A DNA stretch of 64,000 bases from Candidatus Uhrbacteria bacterium (GTDB lineage: Bacteria > Patescibacteriota > Patescibacteriia > 2-12-FULL-60-25), in assembly GCA_030649995.1 (NCBI GenBank), contig JAUSEV010000042.1, positions 29,665 to 93,664 of the forward strand, read 5' to 3'. The notes under the pieces are model-generated. The model was given only the letters and a program-made list of their open reading frames with translations. It ran no database searches and was not told where the DNA came from. The position numbers and the translations under genes are program-made. Below, piece by piece: positions 25,115 to 34,357 of this stretch (position 1 is its first letter; each line of letters begins with the position of its first letter).

Positions 25115-25867
25115 CTACCGTCTGTCAAAATACACCATGAGTATGAGCTTAAAAAAGTAACCCCAAGCTTGTTTTAAGAAACTGACTTTGGACTCGCCGA
25201 ATTTTCGCGGAGAAAAAGTGACGGGGATTTCCGTAATCCTGGCGCCTGCCTGTTTGGCTCGAATAATGGTTTCAAACAAAAAAAACTGCCTGTCCTCGAC
25301 CGTACAAAAAGATTTCCAAGTGGAAGACCGGATCACGCGAAAATTGGTGTTGTAATTTTTGAGACCAACTCCGCTCATCATGCCGATGATCCGATTCGAC
25401 AGCGGACTCACCACATGATTTTCACACCACCCTTTGAGCGTATGGGCTTTCTGTTTTACATCATCGGATGACTCATCGGCAACGGAGAGCCCCGGGGCGA
25501 TTTTGAATCCGAGCACGAGATCAAATCCGGTCTGAATTTTTTCATACAAACGGCGCATATCGCTTGAGGAAAAAGAAAGATCGGAATCAGAAGATAAAAT
25601 GTATTCCCCCCGAGCCATGTTATAGCCATCGCGCAGAGCAGAACCTATGCCGAGAAGTCCCGGCCGCTCGAGCAGAATGATATTCGGATCATTCTGATGG
25701 AGGCCTTGGATAAACTCGCGTGTCCCATCCTCGGAATGATCATCAACAATAATCACCTCATGCGGAGTATCTTGAAATTCTTGTTCGATGCGAGGGATCA
25801 GGATCGCCAAATTCTCTTTTTCTTTATACGTGGGAAGGATGATCGAAAGTGTGATTGAAGTATTCAT
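25115..25867 (-). CDS. Family 2 glycosyltransferase (polyprenyl-phosphate mannosyltransferase-like)
   Basis: LSIILPTYKEKENLAILI, VIIVDDHSEDGTREFI and ILSSDSDLSFSSSDM supply the GT2 nucleotide and DXD sites. The C-terminus (ITEIPVTFSPRKFGESKVSF) carries the R...G.SK motif of DPM1-like enzymes. 250 residues, no C-terminal membrane domain, so peripheral to the membrane. It lies 5 bases downstream of a PMT-type transferase gene, the usual partner that uses the polyprenyl-phosphate sugar it would make. Confidence 0.85.
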   Translation of the reverse strand: MNTSITLSIILPTYKEKENLAILIPRIEQEFQDTPHEVIIVDDHSEDGTREFIQGLHQNDPNIILLERPGLLGIGSALRDGYNMARGEYILSSDSDLSFSSSDMRRLYEKIQTGFDLVLGFKIAPGLSVADESSDDVKQKAHTLKGWCENHVVSPLSNRIIGMMSGVGLKNYNTNFRVIRSSTWKSFCTVEDRQFFLFETIIRAKQAGARITEIPVTFSPRKFGESKVSFLKQAWGYFFKLILMVYFDRR

Positions 25868-25872
25868 GGTTA

Positions 25873-27354
25873 TTATTTTCGTTCAAAAATGAGATAATTC
25901 CCGTGATCAAGCGTGGTACGTTTTTGATATCTTGTCAAGAATTTTCGGGCTTTCTCTTCCGACGCTTCGGCCATGACGACGACATCTGGCACGCCATTTT
26001 GCAAACTCATAAGCTGATCTTTCCCGAAGGCATCATTGTAATAGAGCAGTTCAAAATATTGCGAATAGTTATCACTTTTGAAAAAGGTGATGGCTTCCAG
26101 CGTGTGATAAAAAAAGACGTGTTTTGACGGATCAAGCTGACCGAAAAAGGCGGTGAGTTCGCTTGTTCGCAAGTTCTGATAATAAGCCGCGACCCACGAA
26201 CGAAAAGAAACTTGATACAACTGGAACGCGACCATCATCGTGAAGACGATCACAAGGATCATGCGAAACTTAGATGAAACAAGGTAAAAACAAGAAGCGA
26301 CAAAATAGGGAAAGGTGATAATTTGCGCGACGAAGAGATAACGAAAAAAACCGGGCATCTTGAGAAAATAGGCTATGGTCACAATCACAAAACCAATGGC
26401 CACAAGTTCATGAAGCGGAAGCGATATCTTTCGTCTATAACGAACGCATACGGAAACGATCCAGACGACGACGGTCACCAAAAGATACGCGGGGGTTGAT
26501 TGTTGAACGAATAGCAGAGCATTTTTTTGTATCAGACCGGCGAGCGTAAGCCCGGTAAGCTGTTGAAGTCCCGGAAGATTTCCATAGCCCGCGAAGCTCG
26601 TAAAAATGGAAGTCGTAAAACCAAATTGCAATAAAAAATTGACTACGATGGGGATAGCGAGAGCCACAAAACATCCCAAAAGTTCTTTCCAACTCGGCGT
26701 GAGTCGTTTCCATCGCAGAAGAAGCGCGATGCCGAGAACGGGCAAGAGCAACAGAAAATTCGGTTTTGTCGCCATGAACAATCCTGCGGACAATCCGGCC
26801 ACAATCCACAACTTCCCCTCCTTACGAAGGAGGGGTAAGGGGAGGTCTTCGATACGTGAGATGCAATAGAGCAACAAAAAGAAAAAAAAGAGACCCGGAA
26901 CTTCTCCTAACACATTTTTTCCATTGCCATACACGGGCGCATGACTCGCCACAAGAAGCGTTGACCAAAAGGCGCCGCGAAAACCCCATACGCGATAGGC
27001 AAAAAGATACAGCGCCGTCACCATCAAAAGGATATACACGACCATGACGGCACGTGCCTGAAGCAAACCTTCGCCAAACAGATAAAAGCTGATGCTGATC
27101 GGAGCGATCACGGGAAATCCAATCGTCGCCAAAGCGCCCGCAGGCACCACTTGCGTGGGAGAAGCTCGCAAAACATACGAGCGATGCTCGATGGCGTTAC
27201 GCGCGATCTGAACAAACATCCCTTCGTCAAACCAGGTTTTTGGACTTTCCAAGAGTTTGTACGTCGAAAAAAATCCCGTGATGATTAAACAAAAAATCAA
27301 TCCAAGCGCTCGCTGGTGTTGTAAGAAAAAAGCCTTATTGAAGTGAATCTCCAC
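25873..27354 (-). CDS. PMT/ArnT-like membrane glycosyltransferase (GT-C) with an inserted palindromic element
   Basis: The 493-residue protein has 10-12 hydrophobic segments and the extracytoplasmic WFDEGMFVQIARNAIE loop (Asp-Glu after the first helix) typical of PMT_2 enzymes. It likely moves a sugar from a polyprenyl phosphate donor to a surface acceptor on the outer face of the membrane. A family D palindrome (26810-26850) lies within its reading frame and encodes LPLPLLRKEGK in a loop, without frame disturbance. The GT2 gene right downstream may make its donor. The start has no Shine-Dalgarno. Confidence 0.8.
   Translation of the reverse strand: MEIHFNKAFFLQHQRALGLIFCLIITGFFSTYKLLESPKTWFDEGMFVQIARNAIEHRSYVLRASPTQVVPAGALATIGFPVIAPISISFYLFGEGLLQARAVMVVYILLMVTALYLFAYRVWGFRGAFWSTLLVASHAPVYGNGKNVLGEVPGLFFFFLLLYCISRIEDLPLPLLRKEGKLWIVAGLSAGLFMATKPNFLLLLPVLGIALLLRWKRLTPSWKELLGCFVALAIPIVVNFLLQFGFTTSIFTSFAGYGNLPGLQQLTGLTLAGLIQKNALLFVQQSTPAYLLVTVVVWIVSVCVRYRRKISLPLHELVAIGFVIVTIAYFLKMPGFFRYLFVAQIITFPYFVASCFYLVSSKFRMILVIVFTMMVAFQLYQVSFRSWVAAYYQNLRTSELTAFFGQLDPSKHVFFYHTLEAITFFKSDNYSQYFELLYYNDAFGKDQLMSLQNGVPDVVVMAEASEEKARKFLTRYQKRTTLDHGNYLIFERK
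26810..26850. repeat. Family D palindromic element within a coding gene (copy 3)
   Basis: CCCCTCCTT (26815-26823) and AAGGAGGGG (26827-26835) form a 9-bp stem, followed by TAAGGGGAGG. The same CTCC..CTCCTT-loop-AAGGAG layout occurs at 20612 and 20690. In the gene's frame it reads LPLPLLRKEGK, a peptide commonly produced when such elements enter reading frames. Confidence 0.75.
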
Positions 27355-27401
27355 AAGAATATTTAGTATATCATGGAATGATTTTTTTACACATTTTTTA
27401 T

Positions 27402-27439
27402 GTGTGACAAACTTTGACGATAGCTAGAGTTTGTCTCAC
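27402..27439. repeat. TAGCTAGAGTTTGTCTCAC palindrome (family P, copy 1, imperfect)
   Basis: GTGTGACAAACTTTGAC on the left pairs imperfectly with TAGCTAGAGTTTGTCTCAC on the right. The right arm is identical to that of the perfect copy at 32443-32480. It lies in the 136-base gap between two PMT-type genes. Confidence 0.7.
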
Positions 27440-27458
27440 CCTTTGTCGTATCAATTTC

Positions 27459-27486
27459 TTTTTTCCATTCTCTATTTTCCATTTTC
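27459..27486. repeat. Heptamer tandem repeat (TTTTTTC/CATTCTC/TATTTTC/CATTTTC)
   Basis: Four consecutive 7-base units, TTTTTTC, CATTCTC, TATTTTC and CATTTTC, end 5 bases before the stop codon of the upstream-lying minus-strand gene (27491). One of nine period-7 loci in the window. Confidence 0.75.
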
Positions 27487-27490
27487 TCTT

Positions 27491-28840
27491 CTATGATTTA
27501 ATCCTCTGCAGATGTTCCAAAACTTTTTCCTTGTTTCCCCATACATCAGAGATGGTGGCGATGATCAGGATCGCCCATGCTCCCAAAAGCGACTTCCAAC
27601 GATCTTTCCCGCGCACGAACATCAACCATTCGACGGCCAAAAGCGTTGCAAACGGAAGCATGGGAATGCGATAGCGGTTGATGACGACGGTCAAGGTTGG
27701 GGCGATCGCGAGGGCGATGATGCCAAGACAAGAAAACAACACCAACCAATGTCTCACGCGCCTCGTGCGAACGATCTCCCACAGTTGCGCAAACGCCATG
27801 GACCATAAAACGAAGTTGAACAGGATGGATCCGACTACCGTCAACGCATGATCGAGAGTTGAACGATAATGAAACCAAAAACCGGAGGTCTTGCTCAAAG
27901 CGAACAACTTGAACGCTTTGTGCACGGTACGCTTTAGCGCATATCCCGGATGATTCAAAACAATTTTTTTTGTTTCCTCCAAACTCGTGCGCTCGCGCGC
28001 CGCGGCATCAAGGCCTTCCAATTTTTTTGTTACTTCCGCCGGAACGTTAAACTCTCCCCCGCTCTCCGGATGCAAGCCCACCCAAAAATCACGACCACCA
28101 ACCGGCGCGTTCAAAACAAAATGATGATAGACCTGCACATTGCGAACATTCCACGGAACTTGCAAAGCAACGGCGATCAAGATGATGAGAACGGCTTGTT
28201 TTGCAAGTCGTCGCCAGATCAAAAACGCGACGGAAAGCAAAAGAATCAACAAACCTGGCGGACGAACCATAAAGAGCGCGCCGAGAATCAAACCTAATCC
28301 GATCACCGTGATCCAATGAATGGATTTGGCGACGTCTTTTTTTTCTATCAGATAAACGAGTAACCGAACGCTCGCCATCATCAAAAATACAAACAACGCT
28401 TCAGACATGAGCATCGCGGTCTGCTGAACCAAGTCAGGATGAAAGGCGTAGAGCGAGAGCGGGAGGAAAAAATGCCAACGATGACCATCAGAAGGAAGGA
28501 TTTTTTTGAGCAAAGTCCACAGCCACGCGACCACGATCGTGTGCATGAGTGCCTGAATGAGCCAAACGATCCAAAGATGAACTCCAAATGTTCGATAGAT
28601 GGCAGACAGAAAAAATTGATATCCGGGCCCCACATTGTCCATGGCCGGATCTCGATCCGGCGGCACCGTGTCGCACGAAACGCAGTAACGGCTATGCGTG
28701 GCGATTTGCATCGCGGTTTCATGAAACAACCGAGCGTCCACCGATGGCGGAATGCGATAAAGAAGTGCGTAGCCAAACGAGACACAAAACGTCAAAAGGA
28801 GAAATCCGATTTTCCAACGATCAGAAAAAAAATTTTGCAT
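27491..28840 (-). CDS. PMT-type (GT39-like) membrane glycosyltransferase
   Basis: The 449-residue protein is hydrophobic with about ten membrane segments. SVDARLFHETAMQIATHSRY after the first helix corresponds to the acidic loop of PMT enzymes, with a single Asp in place of the usual Asp-Glu. DNVGPGYQFFLSAIYRTFGVH is a usual second element. A hydrophilic stretch near 235-300 (LHPESGGEFNVPAEVTKK) would be outside. Role likely as the gene at 25873; donor and acceptor unknown. It is 18 bases downstream of a GT4 gene. Confidence 0.75.
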   Translation of the reverse strand: MQNFFSDRWKIGFLLLTFCVSFGYALLYRIPPSVDARLFHETAMQIATHSRYCVSCDTVPPDRDPAMDNVGPGYQFFLSAIYRTFGVHLWIVWLIQALMHTIVVAWLWTLLKKILPSDGHRWHFFLPLSLYAFHPDLVQQTAMLMSEALFVFLMMASVRLLVYLIEKKDVAKSIHWITVIGLGLILGALFMVRPPGLLILLLSVAFLIWRRLAKQAVLIILIAVALQVPWNVRNVQVYHHFVLNAPVGGRDFWVGLHPESGGEFNVPAEVTKKLEGLDAAARERTSLEETKKIVLNHPGYALKRTVHKAFKLFALSKTSGFWFHYRSTLDHALTVVGSILFNFVLWSMAFAQLWEIVRTRRVRHWLVLFSCLGIIALAIAPTLTVVINRYRIPMLPFATLLAVEWLMFVRGKDRWKSLLGAWAILIIATISDVWGNKEKVLEHLQRIKS

Positions 28841-28858
28841 AGTTCGAAAGATTTATCT

Positions 28859-29881
28859 TCATTGCATCTCATGGATCATGCTTTGGAGAGTATGACGCAG
28901 TTCGTGATGCGCGACAACTTCCGCACGAAGCGCCTGTCCGTCCATCGGATTTTGAAGTTGAGCATCAATGGTCGAGGCGAGCGCTTCGATATCAAAGCTT
29001 GGCACAAAGGCTTCGGCTGGAAGAATGGGTTTGAAAGCTTCGTTTGCCACAACCACGGGGCAACCGCAGGCCATAGCTTCGAGCACCGCCTTATCTAAAC
29101 TGCCGGTGGAACTGACGTTCAAAAAAACAGAAGCTTCTTGATACAAACGACGTACTTCGGAAGGATTTTTTCCGCCACGAAAGAGCACTTGATTGCGCAA
29201 ACCCAATTCCAGCACCTGCGTTCGCAACACTTTTTCATACGCCACGTCGCTCTTGAGTACGGGCGTGCCGACGATCTCGAGCTGAACCACGCTTCCTCGT
29301 TCCTTCAAAGCGGCCACCACCTCGATCATCAAATGAATATTTTTTGCGGGCGTAATACGACCGACGGTGATAACTTTCCCCGGCAGACGTTGGATGGCTG
29401 GATCGAGAATAAAAAAATCCGTCTCAATAGCTTGACCGACAAACCGAGCCTTTTTTGATGGGAATCGAAAACTTGCGCGTGAAGAACTAAAAAATTTGGT
29501 CACACATTTTTCCGAGAGCTTCAACGTCCACGAAACCCTCTTGTGCGCAAACCATAAATACATTTTTTTGTGGAACACTCGAGCAAACGGCACAGTCAAC
29601 AAAACATACAACGGAACCATGAGTACCAAAATCGCGTCCACGCGAGGAACATTCCGGCTCAAGAATCGAAACAGTTGAATCAATTGCCGTGGACGTGAAA
29701 AACCCCGCTCTTTTCCCAGAGAATAAATTTTTACATTTGACGGCAGGTGATGCTCTCCAACGGACTGCGCGATCACCGTGACCTCTTCGACCATGCCGGA
29801 AAGAACCGTCAACCAACGAACATGATTCGCAAGATTCGTATCTTTCTCATCAACACGTTGAGTGATAATCAGTAACTTCAT
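28859..29881 (-). CDS. Family 4 glycosyltransferase
   Basis: KLLIITQRVDEKDTNLANHVRWL begins the GT-B N-domain, VITVGRITPAKNIHLMIEVV and TGSLDKAVLEAMACGCPVVV give the donor-binding C-domain with the EA-x-A-C-G-x-P motif. 340 residues. It overlaps the large GT4-PMT fusion gene upstream by 4 bases, so both are made from one message. Confidence 0.85.
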   Translation of the reverse strand: MKLLIITQRVDEKDTNLANHVRWLTVLSGMVEEVTVIAQSVGEHHLPSNVKIYSLGKERGFSRPRQLIQLFRFLSRNVPRVDAILVLMVPLYVLLTVPFARVFHKKMYLWFAHKRVSWTLKLSEKCVTKFFSSSRASFRFPSKKARFVGQAIETDFFILDPAIQRLPGKVITVGRITPAKNIHLMIEVVAALKERGSVVQLEIVGTPVLKSDVAYEKVLRTQVLELGLRNQVLFRGGKNPSEVRRLYQEASVFLNVSSTGSLDKAVLEAMACGCPVVVANEAFKPILPAEAFVPSFDIEALASTIDAQLQNPMDGQALRAEVVAHHELRHTLQSMIHEMQ

Positions 29882-32328
29882 ACAAGTTTTTTATGACGAA
29901 ACCGCTCGAAAAAAATCAATCCGCCATACGCCGCGTACAAAAATTCGATCGGCATGAGTGGATAGCGCAATCGAGATTCAATGCCCAAACCATCAACCCA
30001 CACAACCGCGGTCATGTACGCGCAAAGCGCCAAAAGAAACACAAGTTGCAGACGCCGATCCGGAATCCTTCGATAGGCGGCAATGAGACCTGTGATGAAA
30101 AAGAATGTGATCGCGAGCCAGATCAGCCGGCCGAAAACGCCAATGGCGTAAAATGGCTGTGAAAAAATTTTCCAAAACGAACCAAACAAATCTCCGATTC
30201 TTCCCTGTGCAAGATAATGCGTCGGTGGCAGCACGGAATGATCAATACGCGGAATCAAACGGTAATAGTTGAGAAATCCGTTATAATTGCTAGAGGTCCA
30301 AAAGGTGAACGTATTAATCGCAATGAGACGCGCGAGAATCCCCGGATTTTCCTTCATATAACCAATGGCCGCCTGCATAGACGCCGCGCTCCGTTCGGTC
30401 GGTGTCATCGAATTTCCATAAGCTTGAACAAAATCTTGTTTGACCTTCGCTTCCGCGTCCTGATAGGTCAACTGATCACGCACGGACACAATCGAAGTCC
30501 CAAGATAAAACAGCGCGGCATTCGGTCCTTGAGAACTCAACGACCATGAATGGAAAACTTGATCATTGCGATACATCCACGGAACCAGAATGATAAAAAT
30601 AGTCGCAAGAATAATCACCGTGTGCTTGATAGTCATTTTCCAATGGATACGTCGCGACCATGGAAGCATGAAAAAAAACAGGATAAACGGAAAAAACTGC
30701 AGGAGTGGTTTGATGAGCATGCCAACGCCGAACGCGATGCCTGCGCGCAAACTGTCCGTGACTCGCATCGTCTCCATGGTACGAAAAATATAAATGAGAC
30801 CAATCAAAAAAATCAGCGTGTACATAGATTCCGTCAAAATGGTCACGCTGTAATACACGAGATGCGGTTCAAGCGCCACAATCCAAGCCGCGATCCATGC
30901 CGCTTTTTTTCCAAGATGCAATTGTTTGCCCAGACGCAAAACAACAAGCGGTGTAAAAGAAGCGAGAAAAATTTGAAACAAAATAAAGCCGATCGTCGAA
31001 CGAAAAACAGCCAATCCACCGGCGAGGAATAGCGGATAACCGATGGTACGGAAAAAAAACGGAACGCCGTCCAAAGAAAAACCGTGACCGGCAAGCAATG
31101 ATTTTGCCAACCCCAAATACTGAATGCTATCCCCAAGCTCAAATCCTTTGGAGCCGACAAAAATAAGGATGACGGCAAAGAGAAGAAACCGAACGCCGAA
31201 CGCTGCTAGGAATAGAGGCCAACGACTCGCTCCCGTCTCGGCCCGTGTTGTCCGCTCCAACGATTGCCTGACGCTTGAGACGGTTTGCTCAACCGTTGGC
31301 AGATGTTGAATGGACTCACGCGCGACGCGAGCCAATCGTTTGGCACGCGTCGGATCATCAATCAAATCAACCATCGCGTCCGCCAGCACCCCCTCGTTTT
31401 CCGGCGGCACAATGATTCCCGATTCTCCGTTCACGATGACTTCCCCGGCGCAACCGACATCCGTCATCACGATCGGCAATCCGGCAGCTGCAGCCTCGAT
31501 GACGGTTCTCCCCCATCCTTCAAAACGGGAGGGTTGAACGTACAGCGTGGCCGCTTGATAAAACGGACGAAGATCGTTTTGTTGACCGACAAATGTCACG
31601 GCTTCTCCGATTCCAAGCTCTCGCGTTTGACGTTCAAGTGTCGCGCGCTCCGGCCCTTCGCCGACGATCGTCAGCCGTACGTTTGATCGTTTTTTTATGA
31701 CCAACGCAAAGGCGCGTAACAAAAGATCCACGCCTTTTTCGCGAGACAGACGAGCGACACATAAAATGCGAGGTTGATCCGTCGCAGGATGAACAAGGTC
31801 AAGCAAATGCTCTGTCGGCGTGGCTACGGAAATCACATCAACGCGTTCATCTGATACGCCAACCTTCAACAGACCTTTACGCCCACGCTCACTCACGGTG
31901 CGTACGCGATCTGCTCGACGTACGATGAAACGAGCCAAACCTTTAAATAATTTTTCTTTGAGTCCGAACGCCGGACGCGCAAACGCGGCGCTGTGATCTT
32001 GAATGTGAAGGGACACGGATCGACCACCCCGCGCGAGATACCCGATCGCGCCGCACAAAAAAGGATCTTGCACCGTCATCACGTCATACGAGTTTTGATG
32101 AAGGGTACGCCACGCAAAATAAAACGTCTGCCAAACCGCGGACAAAAAATTTCCTCCGCCCGGACGGAAAACGCGTACCATCGAAGACAGTTGAACTTCT
32201 TTTTGATCGCCAGCCGCCAACACCAAAATATCCGCCTCAAAACCCTCAAAATATCTTAATTGCCGCTGTGCCGATCCGGAACTCGGATTCAACACGTCTT
32301 GATCCAAACCAATCACCAGCAATCGCAT
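29878..32328 (-). CDS. Fusion of a GT4 glycosyltransferase and a PMT-type membrane glycosyltransferase
   Basis: Residues 1-370 are a complete GT4 enzyme: LLVIGLDQDVLNPSSGSAQR, PRILCVARLSREKGVDLLL, EGWGRTVIEAAAAGLPIVMT. From about 380 the protein becomes a membrane enzyme with 9-11 helices and the PMT-like DSIQYLGLAKSLLAGHGFS and YPLFLAGGLAVF. The 816 residues equal the sum of both families. One chain could thus join a cytoplasmic transfer with the outer-face transfer of a polyprenyl-linked sugar. The whole frame is intact, so the fusion is real unless the sequence is in error. No Shine-Dalgarno; the divergent deacetylase gene begins 212 bases away. Confidence 0.85.
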   Translation of the reverse strand: MRLLVIGLDQDVLNPSSGSAQRQLRYFEGFEADILVLAAGDQKEVQLSSMVRVFRPGGGNFLSAVWQTFYFAWRTLHQNSYDVMTVQDPFLCGAIGYLARGGRSVSLHIQDHSAAFARPAFGLKEKLFKGLARFIVRRADRVRTVSERGRKGLLKVGVSDERVDVISVATPTEHLLDLVHPATDQPRILCVARLSREKGVDLLLRAFALVIKKRSNVRLTIVGEGPERATLERQTRELGIGEAVTFVGQQNDLRPFYQAATLYVQPSRFEGWGRTVIEAAAAGLPIVMTDVGCAGEVIVNGESGIIVPPENEGVLADAMVDLIDDPTRAKRLARVARESIQHLPTVEQTVSSVRQSLERTTRAETGASRWPLFLAAFGVRFLLFAVILIFVGSKGFELGDSIQYLGLAKSLLAGHGFSLDGVPFFFRTIGYPLFLAGGLAVFRSTIGFILFQIFLASFTPLVVLRLGKQLHLGKKAAWIAAWIVALEPHLVYYSVTILTESMYTLIFLIGLIYIFRTMETMRVTDSLRAGIAFGVGMLIKPLLQFFPFILFFFMLPWSRRIHWKMTIKHTVIILATIFIILVPWMYRNDQVFHSWSLSSQGPNAALFYLGTSIVSVRDQLTYQDAEAKVKQDFVQAYGNSMTPTERSAASMQAAIGYMKENPGILARLIAINTFTFWTSSNYNGFLNYYRLIPRIDHSVLPPTHYLAQGRIGDLFGSFWKIFSQPFYAIGVFGRLIWLAITFFFITGLIAAYRRIPDRRLQLVFLLALCAYMTAVVWVDGLGIESRLRYPLMPIEFLYAAYGGLIFFERFRHKKLV

Positions 32329-32442
32329 AGTGCCAAAAGAATATCAGCTCCATTGACAAAAGGGAAATTCTCCAAGTTCTCATTTCATTACCTACATTTT
32401 TAATCACTTTTTTTTATTTCATCACTATTACGAGTTTCGACA

Positions 32443-32480
32443 GTGAGACAAACTCTAGCTATAGCTAGAGTTTGTCTCAC
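32443..32480. repeat. Perfect 38-base palindrome (family P, copy 2)
   Basis: GTGAGACAAACTCTAGCTA and TAGCTAGAGTTTGTCTCAC form a perfect 19+19 palindrome between divergent genes. Its right arm recurs at 27421-27439, and CAAACTCTAGCTATA recurs at 58387. No U-tract follows. Confidence 0.85.
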
Positions 32481-32503
32481 TTGAATTCGAATTTTTGAAT
32501 CAG

Positions 32504-32533
32504 TGGATTTTTGGGGTAAGCCCATGCTACACT
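32504..32533 (+). promoter_or_regulatory. Extended -10 promoter giving a near-leaderless deacetylase message
   Basis: TGC-TACACT (32525-32533) is an extended -10 with four of six consensus bases; TGGATT at 32504-32509 is a weak -35 at 18 bases. The predicted start lies within one or two bases of the ATG at 32541, so the message would have almost no leader. Confidence 0.45.
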
Positions 32534-32540
32534 CTCTCGA

Positions 32541-33560
32541 ATGGCAAAGCTGATCTTGATCCTCGCATATTGGTTGGGAATTCCGACCCTGTTTCGTTAT
32601 TGGCACCGAAACCGTTTGACGATCTTGCTCTATCATGGCGTACGATCAAAACAAGATACGCATTCGACCGATCTGCGCGGCAAACATATTCCGGCGTCTA
32701 TTTTTGAAAAACATATTCACTATCTCAAAAAACATTATCACCTGTTATCGTGGTCGGAAGCCTTCTCCTATTTGCAAAACAAACAACCCTTCCCGCCTCA
32801 CTCTCTATGTATCACGTTTGATGACGGGTATGCCAACCAAGCTCATGTCGCGGCGCCAATCTTAAATCGCTACAACATCAAAACGATTTTTTATGTGACC
32901 ACCGGTTTTCTTGATGGCGAACCATTGTGGACCGATCGCTTTGAGCGAGCGCTCACCGCCATTCGTGAACCCATATTTGAGGTGATCATCCGCGGACAGA
33001 AAAAATCCTACGCGTTTGGCGCGCAAAAAAATCTTGAAGAAACCGATGACAAACTCAAACGCGTGTTAAAAACCTTGACCGCGGAAGAACGCAAACCGAT
33101 CCTGATGGAACTCGAACGCTTGGCCGGACCGTTATCACCGGCTCCCCTGCTCGAACCTATGAGCTGGGACGATGCTCGTCAACTCACTCACGATGGACAT
33201 GAAATCGGCGCGCATACCGTCACGCATCCCATTCTATCGCGCGAGTCGGACGAAACCTGCCGAGAAGAACTGCAAAAAAGCAAAGAGGTGATTGAAAAGC
33301 GACTGAAAGTTCCCTGTTTGCACTTCGCTTATCCAAATGGCAACGCCGCGGATTTCCATCAAACAACGATCGCGCTCGTGCGCGAGGCTGGCTACACTTC
33401 CGCTGTCACAACAATCCCCGGCACCGTCGGAATGATGGACGATCCTTTGCGTCTCCGTCGCTTGGCGATTGATTATTGCTTTGATCAGGCCATGTTTGTC
33501 TGCACCATAACCGGTGTGAGATACTGGCTATCTAATGTAAAACAAAGTTTCTTTCTATGA
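32541..33560 (+). CDS. Polysaccharide deacetylase (NodB/CE4)
   Basis: LTILLYHGV, then SLCITFDDGYANQ (the Asp-Asp of NodB motif 1) and IGAHTVTHPILS (motif 2, His-x3-His) define a CE4 metal-dependent deacetylase of 339 residues. The C-terminal HFAYPNGNAADFHQ is motif 3. The start has a short hydrophobic segment (LILILAYWLGIP) that could anchor it in the membrane. It would remove acetyl groups from GlcNAc-type residues of glycan or precursor. Its stop overlaps the start of the methyltransferase gene by 4 bases. It is the first of a small plus-strand pair. Confidence 0.85.
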   Translation: MAKLILILAYWLGIPTLFRYWHRNRLTILLYHGVRSKQDTHSTDLRGKHIPASIFEKHIHYLKKHYHLLSWSEAFSYLQNKQPFPPHSLCITFDDGYANQAHVAAPILNRYNIKTIFYVTTGFLDGEPLWTDRFERALTAIREPIFEVIIRGQKKSYAFGAQKNLEETDDKLKRVLKTLTAEERKPILMELERLAGPLSPAPLLEPMSWDDARQLTHDGHEIGAHTVTHPILSRESDETCREELQKSKEVIEKRLKVPCLHFAYPNGNAADFHQTTIALVREAGYTSAVTTIPGTVGMMDDPLRLRRLAIDYCFDQAMFVCTITGVRYWLSNVKQSFFL

Positions 33561-34357
33561 ACCTATCCGATACTCAACCTCGCGTGACCCGATTTTTCAA
33601 CGATTTTGCGCCAACCTATTTTTCGCGTTATGAAATGCGAAATCAGGACGGCCATTCTTTCCGCATTCGAAAACAACGAGTGCTGGAAGGGCTGCATGAT
33701 CTTCCGTCCGGCGCGACCGTGCTTGATGTGGGGTGCGGACCCGGAGTCATGATTCGAGAATTGTTGGCGCGCGATTTTCGAGTGATCGCGACGGATATTG
33801 CACCGGCGATGATCGAGGAGTGTCGTCGGCGGTTTGGCGATGAACCGCGACTCACGCTCGCCGTGACTTCGGCGGAACAACTGCCCGTGGCTGACAGTTC
33901 TGTCGATGCGGTCATTGCCATGGGGCTGGTGGAATATCTGCCGGATGATGAAGCCGTGCTGCGTGAATTTGCGCGCGTGTTAAAACCGAATGGCCGACTG
34001 ATCGTCACGCTCCCGCACGAAGCCTGTCCTTCGCGGCTGTGGGATCGATTAACAAAATTTCTCGCGCGACCCATCGTCCTCGCCGTTCGTCGCGCGCGAG
34101 GCAAAACCATCCCACAAGTCATCCATCGAGAGTATCGAGTAAACACCTATCGCCAACTCTGTGAGGCCGCCGGTCTCAACGTGACGAATGTAATTTTTTA
34201 CAACATGAAATTTTTTTTGCGACCCCTTGATCGTCTGTTTCCGTCGCTCGGCGTATGGTGTTCTGAACGCTTGGAACGATTTGGTCGCACCCCGATGATC
34301 CGCCGTCTTGGCACCGGTTTTATTGTGTTTGGACGGAAACATTCACCCAATCAGTAA
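33557..34357 (+). CDS. Class I SAM-dependent methyltransferase
   Basis: TVLDVGCGPGVMIRELL is SAM motif I, DAVIAMGLVEYLPDDEAVL and VLKPNGRLIVTLPHE are the later motifs of the Methyltransf_11 family; 266 residues. The N-terminus FFNDFAPTYFSRY resembles UbiE-like enzymes. Coupled by an ATGA overlap to the deacetylase, so it may methylate the freed amine or a nearby position. The last 38 bases overlap the convergent GT4 fusion gene on the other strand. Confidence 0.85.
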   Translation: MNLSDTQPRVTRFFNDFAPTYFSRYEMRNQDGHSFRIRKQRVLEGLHDLPSGATVLDVGCGPGVMIRELLARDFRVIATDIAPAMIEECRRRFGDEPRLTLAVTSAEQLPVADSSVDAVIAMGLVEYLPDDEAVLREFARVLKPNGRLIVTLPHEACPSRLWDRLTKFLARPIVLAVRRARGKTIPQVIHREYRVNTYRQLCEAAGLNVTNVIFYNMKFFLRPLDRLFPSLGVWCSERLERFGRTPMIRRLGTGFIVFGRKHSPNQ

